Positions 34,191 to 42,616 of a stretch of DNA of 61,604 nucleotides are shown here, piece after piece. Origin of the DNA: SAR86 cluster bacterium (lineage in GTDB: Bacteria; Pseudomonadota; Gammaproteobacteria; Magnimaribacterales; D2472); NCBI GenBank assembly GCA_016779505.1, contig JADHNM010000001.1:1-61604 (forward strand). The letters are read 5' to 3'. Made by a program: the position numbers and the translations under genes. A model generated the notes under the pieces. The model was not told the origin of the DNA and did no database searches. It saw nothing but the letters and a program-made list of their open reading frames with translations. Position 1 is the first letter of the stretch; the number at the start of each line of letters is the position of its first letter.

Positions 34191-35537
34191 TTATTTCCAT
34201 AAATCTAGAATTTCTTCCATTCGCATTGATCTTGAACCTTTTAATAAAATATTCTCTTTTCCTACTAGATTTTTTTTTAAAAAATCAACTAACTCAATTT
34301 TATTTTTAAAGAAAAACCCATTATCACCAAATGCAAATACTGTATGTTGGATCAAATCTCCACATCCAAGTAAAAAATCTACTCCGTGTATTTTGGCATA
34401 GTCCCCCAAGTCAATGTGTAGTTTTTTTCTATATCTGCCAAGCTCAGCCATATCTCCAAGAACTGCGATCTTTTTTCCTTTAAATTGACATAAAACATCT
34501 ATAGCTGCTCTCATGGAATCTGGATTAGCATTGTAAGTGTCATCGATGACCTGTGACTGCCTTACCCATGTTTTAAGGTCTAAACGTTGTGGGGGGTTTA
34601 CAAGGCCTCTCAAACCATCTACAAATTCATTAATGTTTAACTGCGCAGCATGGATCGCTGCAAATGAAGCAAGAATATTTAACACATTATGCATTCCTAC
34701 AAGCTTTGTTTTTATTGGAATTCTTTTTTGCAAATGAATAGATTCAATAAAAAAAGACAAGCCTTGCTTTGTCATCCTGATTTGACTTGGAAAATAAGAT
34801 GCTGAGGGTTTCTTACCAAAAGTATAAAAAGTAATATCATCCCTCATTTTTTTCCAATAATTAAGATATTTACTATCCGGAACAATTGCTGCTCCACCTT
34901 TTTTAATATTGTTGATAAGCTCTGATTTTACCTCTAACACTCCTCTAACTGAGCTAAGCCCATCTAAATGTGAGTGTCCTATGTGAGTAATAATACCAAT
35001 ATTTGGTTTAATTATTTTAGATAGAAAATCTATATCACCTAATTTCGCTGCTCCCATTTCAAAAATTGCTGTGCTATTTTTTGAATCCAATTCCAAAGCA
35101 CAAAGTGGTAAACCGATTTCATTGTTATAGTTCTGAAAAGTGGCATAACTATTTTTTATGCCATTCTTAAGAATATTTTTTGTGGTCGTTTTGCCATTAC
35201 TGCCAGTGACCCCAATAATGCCTCCCTTGTATCTTCCTATTGCAATCTTTGCAGACTCAATAAGATGCTTTTCAGGACTTTTGACTTGAATAATTTTTGA
35301 TGACTGGGTTGAGGAATTTAAAATTTTACTCTCTTTTATTATTGCAAGACATGCGCCTTTTTTTATTGCATCCTCGGCATAAAGACTGCCTTCCACATTA
35401 GAGCCAGTCAGACCAAAAAAGACTGAGTTCTTAGTTACCTTTCTAGAATCTATTTGAAAATTTCTAATTGGTAAGCCTGATTTAGCATCAAGCTTTAGAG
35501 AGGTTAATAAATCTTGTGTATTTTTAATTAATTTCAT
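34191..35537 (-). CDS. murF: UDP-MurNAc-tripeptide:D-Ala-D-Ala ligase MurF
   Basis: The 448-residue last cytoplasmic ligase adds the dipeptide made by Ddl. It has a P-loop at GVTGSNGKTTTK (about residue 107), the ligase motif GMHNVLNILAS and DDTYNANPDSM with KIAVLGDMAELG. It overlaps the end of murE by 14 bases. Standard length. Unlike MurD in this window it keeps the HNxxN motif. Confidence 0.97.
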   Translation of the reverse strand: MKLIKNTQDLLTSLKLDAKSGLPIRNFQIDSRKVTKNSVFFGLTGSNVEGSLYAEDAIKKGACLAIIKESKILNSSTQSSKIIQVKSPEKHLIESAKIAIGRYKGGIIGVTGSNGKTTTKNILKNGIKNSYATFQNYNNEIGLPLCALELDSKNSTAIFEMGAAKLGDIDFLSKIIKPNIGIITHIGHSHLDGLSSVRGVLEVKSELINNIKKGGAAIVPDSKYLNYWKKMRDDITFYTFGKKPSASYFPSQIRMTKQGLSFFIESIHLQKRIPIKTKLVGMHNVLNILASFAAIHAAQLNINEFVDGLRGLVNPPQRLDLKTWVRQSQVIDDTYNANPDSMRAAIDVLCQFKGKKIAVLGDMAELGRYRKKLHIDLGDYAKIHGVDFLLGCGDLIQHTVFAFGDNGFFFKNKIELVDFLKKNLVGKENILLKGSRSMRMEEILDLWK

Positions 35538-36984
35538 TGCCTAAAATTTTTAAGACGCAATCTCTGTCATTGAATGGAACTTTGATTCCTGATATTTCCA
35601 TGGAAGTTTCATGACCCTTGCCTAATATTACCAATATATTTTTTTTATTTAAGTGTTTAAGCGCTGCAGTTATCGCTCTTTGTCTATCCTCTATAATTTC
35701 CACGCCTGCTTGATCGCTTTCATTTATCGCATCTGCAGCAATTACTGAAAAGGATTCATAGCGATTATTGTCTGAGGTAAAAAATATTTTGCTAGAAAAA
35801 TCTTGAGCTACTTTCATCATTTTTGGTCTTTTTGATCTATCTCTATCTCCGCCACAACCAAAAACTAAAATGATGTCATCATAATAATTCTTTAATTCAG
35901 ATAAAATATTTTTCATAGATTGTTGATCGTGGGCATAGTCAATTAATATCTTTCCTTCTTTTAACTTTAATATCTCTCCTCTTCCCTCAGGCATTTTAAT
36001 CAAGGCTCTTTGGGTGTTGTTTAAATCATTTGAGTCAATATGCTCTGAAATTAATGCAATAGCTGAAATGTAATTCTCGATATTAAATTTAAGAAATAAT
36101 GAAACACTTGCATCCAGTGTAAGGCTAGGGAAATTTAAATTAATCGTCGAAGGCCCGTCAGGATTATAAACATAAGAATACTTTAATGGAGCTGAAGGAT
36201 TTTTAGCACTTAAAAATTGTGAGTTTGAAAGCTGCTCTTTCTGGGCTTCAGATAGACTTGGCAGCAAATCTTGAATTTGATCTATTGAAATTATTGTAGG
36301 GTTTTTATTATTGAGATTTGTAATAGATAATTTTGCATTAATATAGTCTGTTTCTGTTTTATGGTAATCGAGATGGTCAGATTGAATATTAAGTATGATA
36401 GTCTGTAAAAAAGGTAAATTACATAGCCTTTTTTGAACCAAAGCATGAGAAGATATTTCAAGAAAAACATATGTTTTTTGTTGAAGTTTGCATGCTTGTA
36501 AAATCTCAAACAACTCAAATATACCAGGAGTTGTGTTGCCTTTCGTTTTTATAAGATCGTCATTAATAATTGCCCCTAGAGTGCCAATATATACTGAAGG
36601 TTTTTGCAGCTCCCTCATAATATTGTGTGCCATAAATGCTGTTGTTGTTTTTCCATTGGTGCCGGTCACACCATGAAAAATGAAATCATCCTCAGACAAC
36701 TCATAAAATCGAAATAGGAGTTCAGTGATTATATTCTCTAAATTTTTGATGCAATAAATTGGTATATCTATTTCTTCTTCAATTTCTTGATCGCTAATGA
36801 TGCAGGATGCTCCTTTTTTTTCTGCTTCTTTTATAAATACTTTTCCATGCAAACCTTCTCCCTGTCTAGCTACAAATAAAGAATTTTTAAGCACATCTTT
36901 TGAGTTATCTGTTATTGATTCAATAAAACATTCGTCAAAGATATTTGTTTTAATGAAAGGTTTAATAAGAGGCAATTTATTCAT
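35524..36984 (-). CDS. murE: UDP-MurNAc-dipeptide:meso-DAP ligase MurE
   Basis: The 486-residue ligase adds the third residue. It has the P-loop VTGTNGKTTTAF (about residue 107), GNTTPG, EISSHALVQKRL and GCGGDRDRSKRP, followed by GKGHETS. The amino-acid selectivity motif, DNPR in meso-DAP enzymes, is Asp405-Asn406-Asn407-Arg408. The Arg that binds DAP is kept and only Pro has changed, so a meso-DAP wall is inferred. It overlaps ftsI by eight bases. Confidence 0.95.
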   Translation of the reverse strand: MNKLPLIKPFIKTNIFDECFIESITDNSKDVLKNSLFVARQGEGLHGKVFIKEAEKKGASCIISDQEIEEEIDIPIYCIKNLENIITELLFRFYELSEDDFIFHGVTGTNGKTTTAFMAHNIMRELQKPSVYIGTLGAIINDDLIKTKGNTTPGIFELFEILQACKLQQKTYVFLEISSHALVQKRLCNLPFLQTIILNIQSDHLDYHKTETDYINAKLSITNLNNKNPTIISIDQIQDLLPSLSEAQKEQLSNSQFLSAKNPSAPLKYSYVYNPDGPSTINLNFPSLTLDASVSLFLKFNIENYISAIALISEHIDSNDLNNTQRALIKMPEGRGEILKLKEGKILIDYAHDQQSMKNILSELKNYYDDIILVFGCGGDRDRSKRPKMMKVAQDFSSKIFFTSDNNRYESFSVIAADAINESDQAGVEIIEDRQRAITAALKHLNKKNILVILGKGHETSMEISGIKVPFNDRDCVLKILGNEIN

Positions 36985-38581
36985 CTAAATAATTTAAGAC
37001 ATCATTAGAGATTGCAGCAAATAGTGGAGCTGCAACGCTACCACCGGAATAATTATTTAAACCTGGCTCATCGATAGTTACAAAAATTGTAAGTCTTTTA
37101 GATTTTAATGGCGCTATTCCAGCAAATGATGCTATGTATTTGCTTTGATCATAGCCACCCATAGAGCTGGCTTTGTGAGATGTGCCTGTTTTTCCTGCAA
37201 CTTCGTAATTTGCTAACCTTGCTAAGCTTCCTGTTCCATCTGAAACAACCAATTTTAAAGACTCCAATACTTCGTTCGCAGCATCTTCGCCTATTACTCG
37301 CTGCTTGTATCCTTCAATACCATCTTTAAAAATTTTAAAATCTTTGAGATAGCCTTTATTAGCAAAAACTGAATATGCTTGAGCTAGTTGCAAAGCAGAA
37401 GCGGTCATGCTGTACCCAAATCCAATGCTTGCAATTTCATGATCAGAGATATTATTTCTTGAATTAATAATCCCATAAGCAATTCCAGGAAAAAATATAT
37501 TTGGTGGTTTTGAAAGGCCAAACCCCTTGTACCCTGAAATCAGTCCATCTATCCCAACTTGCAAAGCTAGCTTAGAAGCTCCAACCTGGCTTGATTTTGC
37601 AATAATCTCGCTAACAGTTAGCAATTTATAATTTTTTGGGTCTGACACAGTTCTACCGCTTAAATTTATAAATCCTGGGCTGGTATCAATTACCTGATTG
37701 GCAGAGAGTATACCCATATCAATACCCTTGGCTAAAGCTAGAGGTTTTATTATTGAACCCGGTTCAAATGCATCAACCAGAGCTCTATTCCTCTGAATCT
37801 GTCTTTGAGCGCTATTAGGGTTATATGAAGGATAGCTGGCTATAGCGAGAATTTCTCCAGAAATATTATCCAATACTATGGCGCTGCCACCTTTTGCATT
37901 ATTAGCCTCAACAAAACTTGAAAGATGTTTATATGAATAAAATTGAATCCTGCTATCAATGGTTAACTTTTTATTAGAGCCCTTGATTACTTCTTGAGTT
38001 ACTTTAGGTCTCCTGCTTGCATTTCTATAAATAGTTTCTCGCCCAGCTACACCAGACAATTCAGAATCCAAAATATTTTCAAGCCCCTCCAAGCCAAATC
38101 CATCTTTCCCAGCAAATCCGATCAAAGTAGCTATTTGTTCACCTAATGGGTAATATCTTTTTTGAAATGATTCAATCTCAATGCCTGAGAGTTTCAGATT
38201 TTTAATGCTCTCATATTGAGCAAAACTTAAGTTAGAAAAAATTAATGTTTTTTTATTAATTTGTTTAATAGCAGGAAAATCTTTGTTTAAAATAAGAAAG
38301 TCTTTTAATTGTTTAAAATCGTCTTCTGAGAAATTTTTTAGAGCATATAAATCATATTGATTGATTGATACCGCGAGAGGAAAATCATTTCTATCCAGTA
38401 TGCTCCCTCGAGTCGCAGGTATAGACCTAGAGGTTTCAAGCATGCTCTGGCCTTTAGATTTTAAGAAATCTCCTTCAATATATTGAAGACTAACAATTCT
38501 AAAAACTAAGATTAGTAAACTGATAGATAAGAAAATATATATTAAATATGCTCGCCAACTATAACCAAAATTATTTTTCAT
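36977..38581 (-). CDS. ftsI: Septal transpeptidase FtsI (PBP3)
   Basis: This class B penicillin-binding protein cross-links septal peptidoglycan. The 534-residue product has a short cytoplasmic tail, one membrane helix (about 11-30), a pedestal starting with ATRGSILDRN, and a transpeptidase domain. Its active-site motifs are Ser276-Ile-Ile-Lys279 and Lys464-Thr-Gly-Thr467. The SxN motif, SSN in E. coli, reads Ser330-Ser331-Gln332. Its neighbours in sequence (SSQVGASKLAL) align well, so Asn has become Gln. Otherwise normal. It overlaps ftsL by 11 bases. Confidence 0.96.
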   Translation of the reverse strand: MKNNFGYSWRAYLIYIFLSISLLILVFRIVSLQYIEGDFLKSKGQSMLETSRSIPATRGSILDRNDFPLAVSINQYDLYALKNFSEDDFKQLKDFLILNKDFPAIKQINKKTLIFSNLSFAQYESIKNLKLSGIEIESFQKRYYPLGEQIATLIGFAGKDGFGLEGLENILDSELSGVAGRETIYRNASRRPKVTQEVIKGSNKKLTIDSRIQFYSYKHLSSFVEANNAKGGSAIVLDNISGEILAIASYPSYNPNSAQRQIQRNRALVDAFEPGSIIKPLALAKGIDMGILSANQVIDTSPGFINLSGRTVSDPKNYKLLTVSEIIAKSSQVGASKLALQVGIDGLISGYKGFGLSKPPNIFFPGIAYGIINSRNNISDHEIASIGFGYSMTASALQLAQAYSVFANKGYLKDFKIFKDGIEGYKQRVIGEDAANEVLESLKLVVSDGTGSLARLANYEVAGKTGTSHKASSMGGYDQSKYIASFAGIAPLKSKRLTIFVTIDEPGLNNYSGGSVAAPLFAAISNDVLNYLDE

Positions 38582-38846
38582 ATTTTATAGTTGTTACTTT
38601 TTTAATCTCCACCATTCTTAATATTTCTTTTGCATGACGTTCAACTTTAGCTGGAGAGCTCAGATGGTAGTATTCCGTTTTTAAATTAAAATTTAACTCA
38701 GTCAATTTATTGTTTGCAACTTGGAGATAAGCATTATTTTCATACTCCTGACTAAATTGCCATCTAACCTTTATAGTCTCAAGACATATACAAAAAAGAA
38801 TAAAAATATTTATGAATAAAATATAAACAAAAATATTTTTTTTCAT
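38571..38846 (-). CDS. ftsL: Divisome protein FtsL
   Basis: This 91-residue bitopic protein has a membrane helix (about residues 4-22) and a periplasmic coiled coil ending in VERHAKEILRM, the typical tail of FtsL. It sits between rsmH and ftsI with overlaps on both sides. It should pair with FtsB (17269). Sequence alone is weak in this family; position decides. Confidence 0.9.
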   Translation of the reverse strand: MKKNIFVYILFINIFILFCICLETIKVRWQFSQEYENNAYLQVANNKLTELNFNLKTEYYHLSSPAKVERHAKEILRMVEIKKVTTIKYEK

Positions 38847-39736
38847 AACTTTGAAAATACCCTCATTACTGCGCTTCTTGAGCGAGGATTCATTTTGATC
38901 TCATTAGAGGATGGTTTTATTTTCTTTTTAATGCTCTTATAGGTTTCTTTAACAGAAGTATTAATTGGGATATCTTTTGGAAGCTGCGCAATCTCAGGTT
39001 TAAAAAAATTTTTTACAATTCTATCCTCTAGGGAATGAAATGAAATAATTACAACAATCCCGCCGACTTTCAAAGCATTATGCAGCTTAGAAAGCATTAT
39101 TCTCAGATGATGAAGCTCCTGATTTATATGTATTCTTATTGCTTGAAATGACTTTGTGGCTGGGTGAGTTTTACCAGTTCTTTTAAGAACAGTTTCTATT
39201 ACCTTGGTCAATTCAATTGTTGTTTTAAAGGGTCTCATCGCCCTAAAGTCAACTATTGCTCTGGCAATTTTTCTTGATGCTCTCTCGTCACCGTATTGAT
39301 ACAAAATATCACTTATCTCTTTTTCAGACGCAGTATTTAGCCACTCTGCTGCACTAAAACCCTTAGATGTATCCATTCGCATATCCAAAAGCCCATCACG
39401 CTGAAAGCTAAAACCTCTATCTGGATCATCTAAATGAGTTGAGCAAGTTCCAAGATCTAATAATACCCCATCAAATTTCTGCTGGGGAAATAATGAATCA
39501 ATTTCAGAATAATTTGAGTGGTAAATACTAAAACGTGGATCAGTTATATTATCTTCACCAAATGAGACTGCTTCGATATCTCTATCAACAGCGTGAAGTC
39601 TTCCATGAGGAGATATTCTATTCAAGATTTCCTGAGAGTGGCTTCCTCTTCCAAAGGTTAGATCTAGGTATGTTCCAGATAAATCATGTAACAAGAAACC
39701 TAATGATTCTTCCAGCAGAACTGGAACATGAAGCAT
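38843..39736 (-). CDS. rsmH: 16S rRNA m4C1402 methyltransferase RsmH
   Basis: The 297-residue SAM-dependent enzyme has HVPVLLEESL, DLTFGRGSHS (SAM site), DLGTCSTHLDDPDRGFSF and ISFHSLEDRIVKNFF with a C-terminal NPRSRSAVMRV. Its partner RsmI (41783), which methylates the same nucleotide on the ribose, is also in this window. It usually follows mraZ directly; here ftsZ is inserted between them, four bases upstream. Confidence 0.97.
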   Translation of the reverse strand: MLHVPVLLEESLGFLLHDLSGTYLDLTFGRGSHSQEILNRISPHGRLHAVDRDIEAVSFGEDNITDPRFSIYHSNYSEIDSLFPQQKFDGVLLDLGTCSTHLDDPDRGFSFQRDGLLDMRMDTSKGFSAAEWLNTASEKEISDILYQYGDERASRKIARAIVDFRAMRPFKTTIELTKVIETVLKRTGKTHPATKSFQAIRIHINQELHHLRIMLSKLHNALKVGGIVVIISFHSLEDRIVKNFFKPEIAQLPKDIPINTSVKETYKSIKKKIKPSSNEIKMNPRSRSAVMRVFSKL

Positions 39737-39740
39737 ATAT

Positions 39741-40868
39741 TTAATCTACTTGCTTTCTCATGAAGGTTGGCACATCAAGGAAATCTATATCCTCTGCAGA
39801 CGATGTGCCACCTGACTTGACTGATTGATCTGTTTTGGGCGTATCTAAGCCCACTGGATTAAGTTGCACTGTGGCTCTTCTTGAATTATCTACCGCTAAA
39901 GTTGCTGTTTTTTGATTGACGCCTGTTGCCACAACCGTAACTAATAATTCCTCTTCATCCATTGAATCTTCCATTACAGTTCCATAAATAATAGTTGCGT
40001 CTTTAGCTGTGAAGTCTCTGATAACTGAATCAACCTCATCAAAATCTGCCATTGTTGGTGATTTTGCAGTGATATTAACTAAAATTCCCCTTGCATCTTT
40101 TAATTCAATATCTTCAAGTAACTCTGAGCTTACAGCTTGACTGGCTGCATCAATGCCTCTTTCATCGGCACTTGATTGGCCTGTACCCATCATAGCAATG
40201 CCTTTTTCTGACATAACTGTTTTTACATCAGCAAAGTCAACATTTATATATCCAGGCTTCATGATAATGTCAGAAATACCTTGAACGGCTCCTTTTAAAA
40301 TATCATCTGCTTTAGCAAAGGCTTCTTCCATAGATGTTTTTCTACCTAATATATCCATCAATTTTTGGTTGGGTATGGTTATCAAACTATCGACTTCCTC
40401 AACTAGCTCTGCTATTCCTTGCTCCGCTGCAGCTTTCCTTTTATGCCCTTCAAAATTAAATGGTTTAGTGACTACTGCTACTGTTAAGGCTCCAAGTTCC
40501 TTGGCAACTTGAGCAATGACTGGAGCAGCGCCAGTTCCAGTGCCGCCCCCCATTCCTGCAGTGATAAAGATCATATCTGCTCCGGATAATAACTCCTCAA
40601 TTGCAGCTCTATCCCTCTCTGCTGCTGCCTTTCCTACCTGAGGATCTGCTCCAGCTCCCAAACCTCTAGTAACATTATCACCAAGCTTTAAAATAGTAGA
40701 ACCCTTTGCCCTATCCAATGCTTGAGAATCAGTATTTGCACAAATAAATTCTGCTCCCTGAATTTCATGATTAATCATATGAATAACTGCATTACCACCT
40801 GCACCACCTACACCAATGACTTTGATCTTAGCTAGCCCTGCATTTTCTTCAATTATTTCCCAATTCAT
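39741..40868 (-). CDS. ftsZ: Cell division GTPase FtsZ at the head of the dcw cluster
   Basis: This tubulin homologue forms the Z ring. The 375-residue product has the nucleotide-binding start IGVGGAGGNAV, the tubulin signature GGGTGTG (107-113) and the T7 loop NVDFADVKTVM. After a flexible linker comes the C-terminal peptide DFLDVPTFMRKQ (362-373), which binds FtsA and ZipA. Everything is intact and full length. The position is unusual: it lies between mraZ and rsmH, ten bases after mraZ and four before rsmH. It is not behind ftsA, where the usual gammaproteobacterial copy stands, and no second copy is in the window. Confidence 0.98.
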   Translation of the reverse strand: MNWEIIEENAGLAKIKVIGVGGAGGNAVIHMINHEIQGAEFICANTDSQALDRAKGSTILKLGDNVTRGLGAGADPQVGKAAAERDRAAIEELLSGADMIFITAGMGGGTGTGAAPVIAQVAKELGALTVAVVTKPFNFEGHKRKAAAEQGIAELVEEVDSLITIPNQKLMDILGRKTSMEEAFAKADDILKGAVQGISDIIMKPGYINVDFADVKTVMSEKGIAMMGTGQSSADERGIDAASQAVSSELLEDIELKDARGILVNITAKSPTMADFDEVDSVIRDFTAKDATIIYGTVMEDSMDEEELLVTVVATGVNQKTATLAVDNSRRATVQLNPVGLDTPKTDQSVKSGGTSSAEDIDFLDVPTFMRKQVD

Positions 40869-40878
40869 TTCTTACCCC

Positions 40879-41346
40879 TTAAAAAGATATTGTTTTTAAC
40901 CGCTCTGGCAATACCACTTCTAGAATTTCAGTAGATAAAGCGCCGCCTGTTTGCCTTATTTCCCAGTTTTTGTCATTCCAGACTTCAAATTTATTTCCCA
41001 TCCCAATGAAAGATACTTTTTCTGCTGTTTTTATTTCTGCATATTCTCGAAGCTCAGAAGGCAAGAGGATTAGCATCCTCCCTTTTGGATCAAAGGTGCT
41101 CACGCTAGCATTTCCTAAGATGGTCCACTGTAAGTTTCTTACAATTGGATCAAGGCCTTGCAATGATTGAAGCTCGCTAGCTATGGTATTCCAGATTGAT
41201 CCTGGATAAATTTTTAATGATGGATATTGCGGATCTCTTGTAACAACAATACTTTCTTCATTTTGTGCAAGAAGTTGATCTCGGTATTTTGCTGGGATAG
41301 CTAGTCTTCCCTTTGCATCTATCGAAATAGTTGTAAAACCAAACAT
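40879..41346 (-). CDS. mraZ: Transcriptional regulator MraZ
   Basis: MraZ is an AbrB-like, ring-forming DNA-binding protein that represses its own dcw operon. The 155-residue product has two MraZ/AbrB repeats, the first with ISIDAKGRLAIPAKYRD and the second with STFDPKGRMLILLPSELR. The gene opens the operon, and the region in front of it holds a 10-base periodic repeat that may be its operator. ftsZ directly follows, so here MraZ would control ftsZ from its own promoter. Confidence 0.96.
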   Translation of the reverse strand: MFGFTTISIDAKGRLAIPAKYRDQLLAQNEESIVVTRDPQYPSLKIYPGSIWNTIASELQSLQGLDPIVRNLQWTILGNASVSTFDPKGRMLILLPSELREYAEIKTAEKVSFIGMGNKFEVWNDKNWEIRQTGGALSTEILEVVLPERLKTISF

Positions 41347-41369
41347 AATGTATGTAAAAATTAATATCT

Positions 41370-41410
41370 ACACACTTTATACTACATTTAACACACTTTT
41401 ACACACTTTT
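41370..41410 (-). promoter_or_regulatory. Candidate MraZ operator: four roughly 10-base repeats
   Basis: In minus-strand reading the unit AAAGTGTGT occurs three times (41409-41401, 41399-41391 and 41378-41370). A degenerate unit between the second and third gives four units in about 41 bases, 24 to 64 bases upstream of the mraZ ATG. Known MraZ boxes are three to four TGGGN repeats with a 10-base period. The period and place match, but the core here is TGTGT. Confidence 0.55.
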
Positions 41411-41427
41411 TTTTAAAAAAATTAGAT

Positions 41428-41757
41428 GAGTTGATCTATAAGCCGGATTCTGTATTAAATGACCATCTATCTAGGCAGTATGTCACCATATTGCTCAAGC
41501 AACCTACCCGAATCCTAAGCGAGTAACCTAAACGGATTCCTATTTGGTTTTGCTTCAAAGTGGGGTTTACACTGCCGTATCTGTTACCAAATACGCGGTA
41601 GGCTCTTACCCTACCATTTCACCCTTACCAATTTCTTGGCGGTATAATTTCTGTTGCACTTGCCGTGGGCTCACGCCCCCCAGGAATTACCTGGCACTCT
41701 ACTCTATGAAGTCCGGACTTTCCTCTAGCAAATTGCCAGCGGTCATCCGATCAACTC
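41428..41757 (-). ncRNA. rnpB: RNase P RNA (type A)
   Basis: Minus-strand reading shows the universal 5' element GAGGAAAGTCCGGAC and the 3' element ACAGAATCCGGCTTAT. Terminal pairing is between AGTTGATC near the start and GATCAACT at the end. The catalytic RNA trims 5' leaders of tRNA precursors, including tRNA-Lys here. A TAAAAT six bases before the 5' end is a likely -10. The position between rsmI and mraZ is conserved in gammaproteobacteria. Ends are set by the P1 pairing and may be off by a few bases. A T-rich stretch follows the 3' end. Confidence 0.96.
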
Positions 41758-41782
41758 AAATACATTTTAATCCCTTTTTCTT

Positions 41783-42604
41783 CTATTTAGAAATCCTTAA
41801 AAGGAATTTATAAACTTCTTGCTTTGAGAAAGAAGTAATTTTAGCTATTAGTCTTGATGCCTCTGTTGGTGACAAGAACTCAAGAAATGGTAGGCAAAAA
41901 TTTTCATCTAAATCAAAAACTTCATCAAGAGATGAACCAGAGTAAACAAGAACCACAAACTCTCCCAGCAATGGAATCTCATCACTCTTAATAAGAGCCA
42001 TAATCTCTTTAATGGTTCCTCTATAGATTGATTCGTATTCTTTGGTCATCTCTCGACAAATTGCTACCTGCGTATCTGGGTTTAGGACTTCAGAAAAAAC
42101 TGAAATAGTTTTAACAATCCTCTTAGCAGATTCAAAAAAAATATTAGTTAAATTAGAATTTTTTAGCTTTATGGCAATTTTTCTTTTTGCCTCATGTTGT
42201 TTTGGTAAAAACCCATTAAAAGAAAATTTATCTGAAGGTAAGCCTGATAGAATTACAGCATTTATGAGCGCAGAAGCTCCTGGAAGAACTGTAAAAGAAA
42301 GGCTTTCTTTAATGCAGCGCTGAATCAATGGATATCCTGGATCAGATATCAGTGGCGCCCCGGCATCAGACAATAAGGCTAGAGTCTTCCCGCTTTTAAG
42401 CAATTCTATAATTTCTTCGCTGGCCTCATTCTCATTATGCTCATGAAATGATTGAGTTTTTTTTTGAATATCAAAATGTTGCAAAAGTTTTGCTGCAACT
42501 CTGGTATCTTCTGCAAAAATACTATCTACTTCCTTTAAAGTATTAATTGACCTCAATGAGAAATCATTTAAATTACCAATTGGGGTACAGATTATATAAA
42601 GCAT
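41783..42604 (-). CDS. rsmI: 16S rRNA 2'-O-ribose C1402 methyltransferase RsmI
   Basis: This tetrapyrrole-methylase-fold enzyme of 273 residues has LYIICTPIGNLNDFSLRSI, FAEDTRVA, LLSDAGAPLISDPGYPLI and PGASALINAVILSGLP. It modifies the same decoding-site nucleotide as RsmH. Divergent from the lpoA-like gene with only 12 bases between the starts, so their promoters must lie inside each other's coding region or overlap. Confidence 0.96.
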   Translation of the reverse strand: MLYIICTPIGNLNDFSLRSINTLKEVDSIFAEDTRVAAKLLQHFDIQKKTQSFHEHNENEASEEIIELLKSGKTLALLSDAGAPLISDPGYPLIQRCIKESLSFTVLPGASALINAVILSGLPSDKFSFNGFLPKQHEAKRKIAIKLKNSNLTNIFFESAKRIVKTISVFSEVLNPDTQVAICREMTKEYESIYRGTIKEIMALIKSDEIPLLGEFVVLVYSGSSLDEVFDLDENFCLPFLEFLSPTEASRLIAKITSFSKQEVYKFLLRISK

Positions 42605-42616
42605 GAATTTAACTTA

